From Arbacia lixula (taxonomy: Eukaryota > Echinodermata > Echinoidea > Arbacioida > Arbaciidae): a stretch of 64,000 nucleotides of DNA. Below, piece by piece: positions 34,101-43,289 of this stretch (the stretch's first letter is position 1; every line of letters starts with the position of its first letter). The translations under genes and the position numbers were made by a program. The notes under the pieces were generated by a model. It was not told the DNA's origin. It saw nothing but the letters and a program-made list of their open reading frames with translations, and did not search any database. Where the stretch lies: contig OZ022594.1 of NCBI GenBank assembly GCA_963669155.1, positions 1,966,939-2,030,938 of the forward strand, given 5' to 3'.

Positions 34101-36770
34101 ATAGAATTTATGCTCAAGGCACTTCAGAGCAAATTAAAGAGAGAGAAAAAAATACAATACAGGAATTAACTTGTATGTCAAAAAGCACCATTATACAGGT
34201 ATGTCTTTAGGTTGCCCTTGAAGGTGGTCACTGACGTCAGGGATTTCAAACTCTGTGGAAGAGAATTCCACAGGGTTGGCCCTGCATGTGCAAAGGCCCG
34301 TTCTCCCCACGATCTCTTTGAAACCAGAACTTGCATAAGACCGGATGTGGAGGATCTTAAGGTTCGTGATGGTTGGTACGTAGTTGTGAATTAAAGATTT
34401 ATTGTAGCTGTTCGAACTATTAAGTTAGAGGTATGTATGTATAGTTAATTTATGTATTCATTATTTATTAGTATTACTTTATTTCGCAAACATGTGCATA
34501 AAAACATACAAAGATATACATATACATACACAAATTTAATATATTATACACAAAGACAAAACATACCATACTAATGCCTTGCCACTTCAACTACCCCACT
34601 CCCCCCAATCCAAAAATTAGTGGTCCATCCCTACTACGAAACAGCATCTCAAACTTCCACCCCCCATTACACATGTATCCAACTTAACCCACATGCTATC
34701 CAACTAATCCCCCCTCCCCCCCCCCCCCCCCCCCCCACCCAATTAATCAAGAACCTTCAGAGTCCACCAACCAGCCCAGGCAAGACAGGGAGACAAAGAA
34801 AGAAAAAAAAATACATACATGTACATGTAGAAATATACATAACAAGAGCAGAGGTCATCCCGGCCCAGAAAGCTCGTGGGGACAACAGCCAAACCACAAC
34901 CGCAGCAGCAACGCGCTGCACGCTGCACACATACCTCTATCAGGGCGACCTCACACCTCATGATTTAAAAAAAAAAATGAAATTCCACTGCTATTGTATG
35001 AAAGGTGATATTCATAGGAAATAAAATCAAATAAATATAGTTTATTTTATAATAGAATGAGTTATTAAAGCAATTTATGCAGCTAACATACCATGAAAGT
35101 GTTCAGTTTTGTGTTGAATGAAAGTCAAATTTTACTAAATTGACTCTCTTCCTGACCTACGAAATCGCCTCAGGTAAAGTGGCGTTGTGTGTACGTCACA
35201 GCCGGGATACGCTTCACAATGACCATTGTGTATCACACCTGTTAATCCACTAGCAACTGCCATCACAGTTTCATTAACAATGCATGCTTCTGGCGGAAAA
35301 GAAGCTGCGGATTGGCATGTTTGATGCACAATAACGCATCCCTTTTCTTACGTCAGACCTAAAGGCCATTTCGGATGACAGTAGGGCAAATTTGTCCCCG
35401 CGAATACGGTGATTGTTTTCACCCTAATTTCGCTTTTTGGAAAGTGATATATTGTTTGAATCTCGATCATCCAAGCTCATTGTATGGCTCATAAGCTTTC
35501 TGTAGATGAATATCTTCATATTTTTGAATTTTCTATGAATATCACCTTTAACACCAATCGCATCTAGACACCCCCAAACCCACCAGCACAGACGACGCAC
35601 TAAGGGCAGCCAACCAACCGAAGGAGGGGCCACGCCCACCACCCCACGTTCTTCTAGTACAACGTAGAATGCCAAGCACGGCCCATCCCCGAACCAGGCA
35701 ACAGCCCCCGTACGCCACCCTTACAAGTAAATTGCCCATGAAACTAAAAATAGACTTTCTCATATATACTCCCCGAAGCTCGGGGAGTAATTATAATAAT
35801 CAATTACCTGCTTCAGAATAAAAATACACATATCAGTTGAATGTTGAGATTTAAAGGCAAACTGGCGGTCGTCTGTACCCAAACCATCACAACAAAAATC
35901 AATAAGCAAATATTCCAGTAATTTAGATGAAATACATGCCAGAGCAATTGGTCTATAATTGCTCATAGCTGTTACATCACCTGTTCTACATTTCACTATA
36001 GGAACCAGAATGACTTTTGTAAGTGATTCTAGAACAAAACCATGGCGAATCATTGCATTAAAACACAGAGACAACAAAACATTAACTCTATCGCTTGAAA
36101 AAATAAAGTGCTCCGCAGCGATTTGATCAAAACCTGCTGCCTTTCCACGCTTCAATTTCAGAACATGATCCTTAACATTTTGGTGAGTAGCGCACAAGGT
36201 AACTTATTAGCAGTACACTTATTATTCTGAATATGTTCATTAACCACATTTTGTTCTGAAGTATTTTTTACACTATCAAAAAGGCTTTCATAATGCATAG
36301 CCCACATTTTACATATTTCATCATCTCCAGTAGCATTCTCTATTACATTTGTAGATGTTGTCACTGTTGTTAACAAACATACCCGTGCCATATGGACCCT
36401 ATAACTCTGTCTCTGATATATGAAAAACAGATATATTATGTGCACTCAAAAAATCTATATTATATTCATTTTTCATTATTCATGTTTCATTATACTCTCA
36501 ATAAGTTTTAAACACGCACCTGGAAGGACTGCATACTGCCGCAGCAGAGTAAAACTCAGTCAGCACTTTCCCACCGGCCGCTAGCCGGGCAAGGTTCGGC
36601 GTGGACGACGTCGGATGTCCGTACACATCTAAATCCCCGTACCCCAAGTCATCTCCAAAGAATATCACGATATTTGGTCGGTTATTCCGAGTTAATCCAT
36701 AACATTCTGTCGCACATATCATTAAGATGGCAGCAATTGCCACCCCTGAGAGAACTGTACTATAATTCAT
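24151..36770 (-). CDS. ARSA-like: Arylsulfatase A-like gene (6 exons, exon 3 interrupted)
   Basis: Joining exons at 36770-36520, 32646-32429, 31837-31756 plus 30582-30256, 27202-26950, 26301-26154 and 24503-24151 gives 1632 nt, 543 residues. Residues 1-25 form a hydrophobic signal peptide. [14 protein letters not shown] carries the metal-binding Asp40-Asp41. [12 protein letters not shown] holds Cys80, the residue that becomes formylglycine in sulfatases. Next come [13 protein letters not shown] (Lys134, His136), [13 protein letters not shown] (Asp291, Asn292) and [18 protein letters not shown] and the Cys-rich end [15 protein letters not shown] point to the arylsulfatase A branch. Established function: sulfate-ester hydrolysis in the lysosome or outside the cell. 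Five introns use GT/AG, and the frame closes across all of them. The oddity is the transposon inside exon 3, so this allele may be null unless the insert is removed from the RNA. The exact sulfatase substrate is not known. Confidence 0.93.
24700..25464 (+). mobile_element. PIF/Harbinger-like element remnant
   Basis: Inverted ends TACCCCCATCTCACTAG (24700-24716) and CTAGTGAGATGGGGGTA (25448-25464). Inside, the plus strand reads [17 protein letters not shown] then VIYNKKMRD, then after a stop or frameshift [15 protein letters not shown]. This is the pattern of the Myb/SANT- or MADF-like protein carried by Harbinger elements. The frame is broken and no nuclease frame is seen. It lies in the last intron of the sulfatase gene. 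Confidence 0.65.
25575..25681. repeat. Strong hairpin, 36-bp arms
   Basis: Arms 25575-25610 (actttacgaacgactgg...) and 25646-25681 are complementary with about two mismatches, around a 35-nt loop. A further gtcgttcgta copy follows at 25681-25690. It could be a tiny foldback element or a transcribed hairpin in the sulfatase intron. Confidence 0.75.
25825..25920 (+). repeat. Degenerate copy of CpG-rich MITE
   Basis: ttttattttcgcaagggttt, gcgaatttagcc and gtaacaacacgcgaatat follow the order of the 8162-8716 element. Confidence 0.5.
26154..26301 (-). CDS. ARSA-like: Arylsulfatase exon 5
   Basis: 148 bp, residues 378-426 plus one base. The acceptor is tatcctaatcacag. It reads [28 protein letters not shown] and NENKDLDCR, matching the FYPSYP...VRTGKYKAHFFTQG region of arylsulfatase A. 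The frame is too short to appear as a long open frame, so it was found by splicing and homology. The donor is GTGATT. Confidence 0.9.
26540..26830 (-). repeat. Dispersed repeat, copy 2 of 2
   Basis: Homologous to 14560-14890. It sits in intron 4 of the sulfatase gene. Confidence 0.55.
26950..27202 (-). CDS. ARSA-like: Arylsulfatase exon 4
   Basis: 253 bp. The acceptor follows a long C tract (cccccccag). It encodes [37 protein letters not shown], then [19 protein letters not shown]. The Lys in [10 protein letters not shown] is the conserved active-site lysine. The donor is GTAAGT and the exon ends on a full codon (377). Confidence 0.95.
27430..28860 (-). pseudogene. CR1/L2-type LINE remnant in intron 3
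   Basis: Minus-strand fragments in order: 28791-28603 with [18 protein letters not shown] (RT core motif), 28352-28059 with [20 protein letters not shown] and HIDNICKSA, then 28158-27940 with [33 protein letters not shown] and [13 protein letters not shown]. Frameshifts separate them. An (AAT)n run at about 27612-27630 may mark the 3' tail region. The catalytic YADD region is not intact. Orientation is the same as the host gene. Confidence 0.85.
29037..30236 (+). repeat. Dispersed repeat with internal 170-bp tandem, DR1 words
   Basis: Starts tagagcaattcaactgcc and gcctccgcctc as in 5429-5945, and ends cggacagacggc. Between them about five to six units of 157-177 bp repeat around aaagttcattgacctttgac (about 29416, 29586, 29763, 29940, 30096). 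Perfect DR1 nuclear-receptor words occur at 29596-29608 (TGACCTTTGACCT) and 29956-29968 (TGACCTCTGACCT), and the others are diverged. It lies in intron 3, just downstream of exon 3 in gene orientation. Confidence 0.75.
30256..30582 (-). CDS. ARSA-like: Arylsulfatase exon 3, 3' part (after insertion)
   Basis: 327 bp. It resumes exactly after the second TGCAAAAC copy (30590-30583) with CCAGTAC, continuing codon 184 in frame to give [13 protein letters not shown]. It includes [14 protein letters not shown] and ends at TADNG with donor GTAAGT. No splice acceptor that would precisely skip the insert is evident at the junction. Confidence 0.92.
30591..31755. mobile_element. TIR transposon inside arylsulfatase exon 3
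   Basis: On the plus strand the element begins CCCGGGGGGGGCACTCA and ends TGAGTGCCCCCCCCCGGG, 17-bp inverted repeats differing by one base in the G run. It is flanked on both sides by gttttgca (30583-30590 and 31756-31763), a perfect 8-bp target duplication. The interior is about 1.1 kb with no transposase similarity. A 115-codon plus frame (31393-31740) and other short frames look incidental. The 8-bp duplication fits hAT or P superfamilies, but neither has been confirmed from the termini. Confidence 0.9.
31756..31837 (-). CDS. ARSA-like: Arylsulfatase exon 3, 5' part (before insertion)
   Basis: 82 bp. The acceptor is ccttctctctag with a good pyrimidine tract. It reads [11 protein letters not shown] then [16 protein letters not shown], with a potential N-glycosylation site (NVS). 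The frame stops being host sequence at TGCAAAAC (31763-31756), the first copy of the 8-bp target duplication, in codon 184. An alternative acceptor 17 bases downstream (cctccccag) has a different phase and omits the GLPASP stretch. Confidence 0.85.
32429..32646 (-). CDS. ARSA-like: Arylsulfatase exon 2
   Basis: 218 bp. The acceptor is tttgtgatag and the first base completes Arg84, then [30 protein letters not shown] and [11 protein letters not shown]. The donor GTACAG follows cctag, leaving one base of codon 157. All sulfatase signature II residues are present. Confidence 0.95.
32685..32872. mobile_element. Palindromic MITE upstream of exon 2
   Basis: The left end gtaaagtcaaacctgtctta and right end gactatagacaagtttcactgtac-like sequence are imperfect complements. 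The word cctgtctatagcag is repeated inside. A diverged partial copy (gtggtcctcatgacaggtt) lies at about 31935-31970. It begins about 40 bp from the exon 2 acceptor. Confidence 0.6.
33125..33500. mobile_element. CRE/E-box MITE, 3'-truncated
   Basis: Begins taaagtgatagttcaccctg and includes the inverted arms ccacgtgcgaggtgctctcc and gggagagcactttgcacgtg. CACGTGACGTCA stands at 33475-33486. The right terminal segment is missing after atcaaaaatttaaaag. Located in intron 1. Confidence 0.75.
34056..34100 (+). repeat. (AAT)n microsatellite
   Basis: About 14 AAT triplets. The 300 bp that follow include gaattccacagggttggccc and look like an old repeat, family not recognised. Confidence 0.9.
34620..34985 (+). 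repeat. C-rich low-complexity block
   Basis: Contains a run of more than 25 C broken by a single T, and an open frame of 134 codons produced by that composition. A similar C-rich style resumes at 35551-35740 beyond TIR element copy B, so the element may have split one older sequence. Confidence 0.5.
35001..35550. mobile_element. Non-autonomous TIR element, copy B
   Basis: Ends aaaggtgatattcatagg and its complement ctatgaatatcaccttt. The interior matches copy A at 17937-18454 but includes an extra stretch near the right end (tagatgaatatcttcata). Located in intron 1 of the sulfatase gene. Confidence 0.8.
35760..36445 (-). pseudogene. LINE reverse-transcriptase fragment in intron 1
   Basis: Minus strand. 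36197-35760 encodes [52 protein letters not shown] and [18 protein letters not shown], the N-terminal half of a non-LTR reverse transcriptase (fingers and palm before the catalytic YADD). Upstream, 36445-36158 gives the linker [21 protein letters not shown] frameshift joins the two near 36190. It is cut off at 35760, so the catalytic part is missing. Confidence 0.88.
36520..36770 (-). CDS. ARSA-like: Arylsulfatase exon 1 (signal peptide, catalytic Cys)
   Basis: Residues 1-83 plus two bases of codon 84. The start [16 protein letters not shown] opens a signal peptide ending near CYG. The exon ends after CCTTCCAG with donor GTGCGTG, cutting inside the Arg codon of CSPSR, so the formylglycine signature is completed only by splicing. 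In the unspliced frame a stop follows within seven codons. Confidence 0.95.
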
Positions 36771-37640
36771 GTCCTCTTATGAAAATATTTTGACATGCGT
36801 ACGTTGTCGTTGCTGCTGAGTAGTGATTAAGGTGCGGCCTCTGCGACGCCTGTTGAGGTTCTAATCTAACCCCGACAATTACCCCGTAATATAGAGTAAC
36901 TCACTCAATGCTCATTGACAATTTGTTAGGTGCGTACTGCCTCTGTGCCGATTGTGTACATTACGTCGTGGTATAGTTCAGTGATTATATCCCGCATTGA
37001 TATAATTCCAGTTCATTGATTGGTTAAAAGGATGTCGCATGACCACAATAGACCAGTTCGTAGTTACACGATGGTTGGACAATTCACTGAATAAATACTA
37101 CAAGAATGCAGACTGGGATCTGTTCATTAAGGCGGATGGGATGATGGATGTGAATACATTTTACAATGTGCCCAAAACAACAATACAAACAGGTGCGCAT
37201 GGTGGAATGTTCTTTTACTGCCTTTCAAAGCTGAATGATTGTTGTCATATCTACATGATAATGAAGAGAAACCTGGTTGAGTATCTAATGAATTTTAAAT
37301 TTACTCTGTGAGTTGTTCAATTGACCCGAGGTTATTCGTACCAGCAACAATCTGCTCATGCGCACATTGTAATTACGAACTCGCTTATTAGATGAACTAT
37401 TTGCGAGGAGAGAGCTCAGATCAGAGGGTAGAAAAATACTATTTTGTGACGTCATTACAAAAAAAAAATCGTTTTTTTTTCCTTCTGTCTCGACATCGGT
37501 TCATTCCGGGTAAATGCGTGACACGCAAAATCTACGCAATACATTTCTTTTCAATTGCTTTTTTGCGTTTTAGCGGAAAATCATTGGGCGCACTAGGGAA
37601 ATCGTAGCGGAAGTTCTAATGTAAATTGGCTCTAACGGTA
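36771..37640. other. Upstream flank of sulfatase gene
   Basis: This should hold the 5' UTR and core promoter of the minus-strand gene, but no TATA box or initiator can be placed with confidence. A 90-codon plus frame at 37039-37311 has no recognised domain. Confidence 0.3.
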
Positions 37641-37805
37641 ACTCATTAGAGCCAAGTTACACTTAATAGAGCCATGTTACACTTTTGAGCAAGGTTGCAT
37701 TGTAGAGATAAGTTTACACTTTAAAGCCAGGTTACACTTTATAGCCAGTGTACACTTCAGAGACGGGTTACACTATAAAGACATTTTACACTTTATAGGC
37801 TCCTT
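37640..37805 (+). repeat. Degenerate 18-20 bp tandem repeat
   Basis: About nine copies of a gagccaagttacacttta-like phrase, with variable spacing and several substitutions each. Confidence 0.75.
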
Positions 37806-38554
37806 AATGCCAAAATAGACTATGCTTACACTTGGCTTTGAAGGGGTTTTAAACTTTTGTTAGAATCCAAGTCAGGGGTCTTTTCCAACGTACTCAATAC
37901 TAAAAAAAATCGAATAGTCTAGATTCTACGACTTTGAAACGTTAGATCTCCATGTTTCATTAAATTTGATGTAACTTTTAAGATCTAATTAACTTTTTTG
38001 TTACAGGGCTCCTTAATCATTAAAGTTAGTATTAACCGTTACAAGTAGTTTAATGTTAGATATATATCTAATCTATATATAATCTAAATGATAGGCCAAC
38101 GGTAAGCTAAGTTAGGCCTAGAGCTAGATCTACTAAATCCAGTCCCGGCCAGGTAAGGGACTCGGATGCGGTACTCTGTTACTGTTACTTTTAGCATAGT
38201 TCAGTTTCTGAACGATTTTATTATAAGAGCAATCTCCCAAAGAGTGCGATATCCCCCACCGCTGCCCGAGAGATGGCGTGATCCCGAATTGTACGGGCGT
38301 TCAGAAATCGTTCAGAATCTGAACTACTGTTAGCATCGCGATCGGCTCGTATGGGACTCCGGAGTCACCCCGTGGAGGCTCTCCTCCGCTCCTGGTCTAC
38401 ACTAGACAATACATGTGGAGTAGAGGGGCCCATTGGGGTACGCATGTATGCAGGCACGAACAAAAACAACAAAACTACCAAAAATACGTCGACTCGATTC
38501 ATTTGGACATTCCTAGAAAAAAAAAACTAATAAACTGATGATAATTAGTCAAAG
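37806..38554. other. Non-coding stretch, no gene seen
   Basis: The word tctgaac(g/t)attt appears in inverted positions around 38205 and 38310. Nothing further could be supported. Confidence 0.3.
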
Positions 38555-38760
38555 TGATGAAATTTCGTGTAGATCTAGCTACTCTCTATTTCTTCCCGCC
38601 TTTCTCCCCCCTTCCACTTCTCTCTTTGCCGTCCATCCCATGCACTCCCTTCTTCTCGCTTTCTTCCCTTCCACCCCATAGTCTCTGTCTCCCCCCCCCC
38701 TCTCTCTCTCTCTTTCTTTTAATTTATTTATCTCTCTAGCTCTGTCTCTCTTTTTTTCAA
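38555..38760 (+). repeat. Polypyrimidine tract with C10 and (TC)n
   Basis: C/T-rich over 200 bp. It includes ten C at 38691-38700 followed directly by a (TC) run. In sulfatase gene orientation this is a G10 and (GA) tract about 1.9 kb upstream of the ATG. Confidence 0.8.
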
Positions 38761-38764
38761 CTCT

Positions 38765-38935
38765 TCATGGGAGAGCACTTCGCACGTGACGACACGTACG
38801 AAATCAAAACCTTAGTGTCTTTAAAAAGTTTCTTTTCCTTTCGACCGTTAACCTTCACTATTGTTCTTTCATGTTTCTGCTTTCCTTAAAACCAACTTAA
38901 CTTCAGGGAGAACTATCCCTTCAAAATGCCTGTTG
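38765..38935. mobile_element. CRE/E-box MITE, right half only
   Basis: gggagagcacttcgcacgtg, then gacgacacg in place of the CRE, then ttctttcatgtttctgcttt and cttcagggagaactatccct. The left half is absent. Confidence 0.7.
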
Positions 38936-39445
38936 TGAATGTGTTCATCATCATTAACACAAATCCCATGGAACAGCATTTTATCTGACACAGAGGGTCT
39001 AGAAATGTTTATAGAAAAACACGGGTCTGATCACTGAGACTACGACCAGAAGAACGCGTGATGCTCCCAGCCCACCTCTCATCGTGACCCGAGATGACCC
39101 CAAGCCATTCTCTTTCAGCCTGCCCTGTGATTAGAGAGATTGCCCGGGAGATCGGCCCACGACTCGCCAAGAAAGCTATCTAGGCTGGGGTCAGATCGGT
39201 CAGGTCGCGCACACAAAGTGGTGGAGACTGTGTCGCAAGTAGCGCGTATTTACCGCGACTGTAGGCTTATCTCACGAATTGTGGCTTTATCCGAAGGTAC
39301 GGAATTCTCTGACCGTTTTTTCTATAGACTGTTGATATCGACACCACTGCAGTGTCCCTAATAATATATATTTGCGCTGCGGGCAGCTATAAACTTCTTT
39401 TACTATGAGCGTGATAATATTCCAGTGTCATGCGTAATAAATGTG

Positions 39446-39474
39446 TTTGTGTGTGTGTGTGTGTGGGTGTGTGT

Positions 39475-39510
<36 letters not shown>
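39446..39510 (+). repeat. (GT)n microsatellite
   Basis: Uninterrupted GT for most of its length, with a few GGGT variants at the start. Confidence 0.95.
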
Positions 39511-39511
<1 letters not shown>

Positions 39512-39529
39512 ATGTGTAGTGTCATGCAA

Positions 39530-40230
39530 AAATGTTAGCAAAATATCGGTCCTCCTTGATAAAGTACACTACTAGTATAATTATTGGTATGCAAGAAATG
39601 CATGTTGGGGTAAAACTGCTGTTTTTTTCTCCCTCAAACTAATGAAGTGCGTTTCCAACTGTCGATAGGGAGATGTGATTTTGAACTGTTGTTAGGCAGC
39701 AGTTTTGTAAAGCAAAACATTTATTTGCAGCATCACTTCTCAGGTTGTCATTCATGGGTCTCGGACTATCATGTACAAGATTGAGTTGCAAATTGTTTCG
39801 TTATACATTTGAACGTCTGAACCTCTAAAGATAATGCCATGTTGATTTGCAATGTGAAGTGTAGGAAAAACGTTGAAAAATGTCGATCCTTTATGATGGA
39901 ATATACTGCACCTAATTGAAATGCAATTAATGCGTGTAGGGTTAAAGCTGCTATCTTCTCCCTCAAACTAGTGAATTGCGTTTCCAACTGTCGTTAGGGA
40001 GATGCGTTTTTAAAGTGTTGTTAGGCAGCTGTTCTGTCAAACAAAACACTTATTTACAGTATCAATTCTCAGGTTGGTCATGCATGGATTGCAGTAACAA
40101 AGATTGCATTGTAACAGTTTCGCTATGCCTTTTGAACGTTTGAACCTCAAAAGATAACGCCGTGCTCAATTGCAAGGTAAAGATGGGGAAAACTCTTGGC
40201 AAAATGTCGGTCCTTCATGATGATAATACT
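39530..40230 (+). repeat. 330-bp tandem repeat, 2 copies
   Basis: ctccctcaaacta followed by gcgtttccaactgtcg recurs 330 bp apart (about 39631 and 39960), with gttgttaggcagc and tttgaacgt(c/t)tgaacct in the same order. A third copy lies at 60300-60555, on the far side of the large array. Confidence 0.8.
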
Positions 40231-40642
40231 ACTTGAACATACATGTATTTGATATATATATATTTTATTATCTATCTCACCACTGTGGTCGTACAAGTGC
40301 TCCAGAATTTTACAGAATTTCACTCGATTTTACTCGATTTTACTCGGAAAGTGCATCACATTTGACTGCAAGTGACTTGCTACAATATCTGGACATGATG
40401 AGGATGCTCTAGTAACCATCGTAATGGAGTAGTACCAGCTTATAAAATGGAGGCAAGTTTTCGTCAAAATTGATGTGAGTTTACTTTAGACCCATGTATA
40501 TACAATTTTGCTGCCTCTAGCTACATCCACTAACATTGTCATTCTTGTGAATGTCAAAGCCAAGTCAACGAACTTTTGCTGACTGACCTGGATCCTCCAC
40601 AGTTCATCTCACTTCTATTGTTATTCAAATCAACCTAGCACA

Positions 40643-41398
40643 ATGTCTGTCCCTCCACTGAATACCAGGCAAACCGCTGCCATTACATTACAAGTAATGG
40701 AAGATCTTCTTAAGAAACCGGAATTTTCTAAGCTCCTTGAATCTATTGTGGGCAAGGCTATAGACAAGAAACTGGGGGAGTTGATGGTATAAATCGACGA
40801 AATCCGAGGGGATGTGTTCGACTTACAACACAGACTTGAAGAAAAACACACAGAGGTCAACAAGCTAAGTGAAACGGTAAAAAAACAGCATCTGGAAATT
40901 GCTGCTCTACAGAATTCCGTTAATGGAATGGAGCAATACTCCAGACGGACTAGTATCCGAATCTTCGGCGTGCTCGAAAAGCCGGGAGAGAGCACAGACT
41001 CAATCGCTGTTGACATCGTCAAAGGAAGATTGGGGGTGGCCATCGATCTGGAGAAGGATGTCGACCGGAGTCATCGGACTGGGAAGATGCCTGATCCAGC
41101 GACTGCTTCATCCTCCAAGGATACTCAATCGCGAGCGCGGTCTATCATCGTGAAGCTGACTAGTTATAGGAAAAAGAGAGAAATCATCCTCAATAGGAGG
41201 AAACTGAAAGGGACAGGCGTGTCCATTGTGGAAGACCTTACTCTTCGCAACCAAGCATTACTAGCGAAAGCAAGAAACTCGGAAAAGGTGAACTCGGCAT
41301 GGTCGAGCGATGGGCGCATTATCGCACTTATACCCGCCTCCGGAGGACGAACAATCACAAGACTAATAAGAAATGAGGAAGATTTAAACAAACTTTAA
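40643..41398 (+). pseudogene. LINE ORF1-type protein with premature stop
   Basis: From ATG 40643 the frame reads MSVPPLNTRQTAAITLQ to a TAA at codon 50 (40790), then continues open in the same frame to 41398. The downstream part is a coiled coil (DLQHRLEEKHTEVNKL, KKQHLEIAALQNSVNGMEQY) followed by SRRTSIRIFGVLEKPGEST, VDRSHRTGK and AAs typical of an RRM-like nucleic-acid binding core (ARSIIVKLTSYRKKREIIL). NxxEQYSRRxxIRIxGV is characteristic of ORF1 in non-LTR elements of the L1/Tx1 or CR1 type. Intact apart from the single stop, so a fairly recent copy. Its reverse-transcriptase partner is not adjacent: the 17-kb array begins 126 bp downstream. Confidence 0.85.
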
Positions 41399-41523
41399 AC
41401 AACTTTGTTGATAATTAAGGAGTGCCTTCCTCTCTGACTTTGTCCCGATTGTAGGCCTATATGGTGATAAACTGAAATCTGAAACTGATTAATGTACTAC
41501 TCTTCCCTGTTTGGGAACTTTTT

Positions 41524-41635
41524 AGGTGGTCTGCCATGCAGATCACCTTTTGTTTTCGTCCGAATTTTCTTTCTTTATTAGGTGGTCTGCCATGCCATGG
41601 CAGATCACCTCTTGTTTTTGTCCGAATTTTCTTTC

Positions 41636-41671
<36 letters not shown>

Positions 41672-43289
41672 TATTTTTATTCCTATTTTTTGTGACATGG
41701 ATATCTCAACAATGCATGGACCATGTTTCATGAAATGTTCATCATGTATAGGTATATATGTGAACATGGTCCAGCAACATTTTCAAGGTCATTACGTAAT
41801 CGTGACGTCATGCACGAGCAATTTAATGAAAATCTATTATCTCGTGTAGCTCTAAAACCGTTCATCTCTGTGTAATGAAATTTGGCATGTATATAATTAA
41901 TGACAAGACAATTAATTTCAATGAAAAAAACGCGCGCGTACGCGTACGTTAGTGCATTAACGCGCGCGTAAAATAAAAAAATGCTCCAAATCAACTAGAA
42001 ATTGTTTTGCATATGTTGGAGGCCATTTCTAGCATTTTTCAAATTTCCGCGCGTACGCGCGCGCGCGCGCGTTTTTCCGTGCGTTTAGCAAACGCAACGT
42101 CGGAAAACCGTTTTTTCACTGGATTCATGTTTCTGACACTGCAAACAACACATCCTGAAATTTTCAGCCATTTCTATGCAATAATAAGGTCGTGCGGGTG
42201 CGTCAAAGTTCAAAGTCCGCGCGTGCGTCAATACGTTTTTGTGTGCAAAAACATGACCACCTTCAATCGGCCATAGCTCCTCAGAATGGCTGGTGACCCC
42301 CAATTTTTTTTTCATATTTTGAAAGAGTGGGAACTGTAGATGCTATTTCATGTATCATTTGGTCGTTAAATACATCGTAACGTCATCATATTGCCATATG
42401 AATCGAAAAAATCAATTTTCATGTATTACGTCATAAACTTTTTTACCCGTTCTTGCGTATCTCATTAATCTTTGGTCAATTTTGTTCCAAATTTCAGTAT
42501 GTGATAGCTGAGACATTGCTCTATGAGAAAGTAGCCCTAATATTTCAATAGGATTCTATCTTCATGGTATGAATTTGATTATAGACATTAATGTCAAAAT
42601 CGATCGTAAGTACGTGTTATGTCAATGGAAGAGGTATTTATTAAATGACATGACGATCTTCTAGGAGCTGTATCTCGCTTATGTTCAATTCTGTTACTCT
42701 GAAATTTTAGTATGTTGTAGCTGAGTCTACTAGCTTTCGGGGACGTCATCTTTATTTTTCAATCAGATGTCGCGATCATGGCGAAATTTCATCTTGAATA
42801 TCAATTTCTTAATCATTCTAGCCCCTGCTGGGCATTACGTGTTAAGTGAATGGGAAGATGTGTGGCTCAATTGGTAAGGCGCCGCGTTTTAAGATCTCGA
42901 GGCCCCCGGTTCGATTCCTGGAGTGGGTAGGGTAAATTTTCGCATTCCTTTTACAATGTTTCTTTTGCCATCTTCTTCTGTTCTATCCCTCACTTTGTCT
43001 TTCTCTTTGAGATTTTCTTTCCCATTCGTTTTCTCTCGCCCCTTTATCTTACGTGGCTATTAATTACATGTTAGCACAATATACATGTACCATTTAGGCA
43101 TGTCTCTGAAATGTACGTTAGTAGACATTGTAGGTGTGCTCTGAGCTTTCTTGAGCGGAGTCTCTGATTGCTTATGAATAGATGGTGTCACGATTGAAGG
43201 TCCATATCACCGTGCATTTTCTAGCCCATGTCAGTGCATGAATTTGCCAATGCAGACCACCTTATACTTGTCCACAAGTATGTCTCGTT
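41524..43289 (+). repeat. Array unit 0 (type A, two 5' hairpins)
   Basis: 1766 bp. It opens with a shortened palindrome (41524-41548, central ccatgg lost) and a full one (41580-41610), each followed by cttttgt or cttgttt, then gtccgaattttctttcttta. A long (TTA)n follows at 41636-41670. It shares with unit 8 the deletion of tattgc in gtgtgcaaaaacatgacc. Confidence 0.8.
42856..42928 (+). ncRNA. tRNA-like module, unit 0 (type A)
   Basis: Box A-like tggctcaattggtaagg (42863-42879) and a perfect box B ggttcgattcc (42908-42918) are 45 bases apart, as in a tRNA. The anticodon-loop position reads TTTAAGA, giving TAA (Leu) if folded in standard register, and aaggcgcc plus ttaagatc resemble tRNA-Leu. 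The acceptor stem does not pair and the T and anticodon stems have mismatches. A tRNA-derived relic or SINE head with potential pol III promoter is likelier than a working tRNA. Confidence 0.65.

Noticed and set aside
34620..35024. 134-codon frame in the C-rich block
   Set aside because: It is made of poly-Pro from a C homopolymer and Lys from A runs. No domain or splice context.
37039..37311. 90-codon frame upstream of the sulfatase gene
   Set aside because: No recognised motif, no splice or promoter support, and base composition like the flanks.
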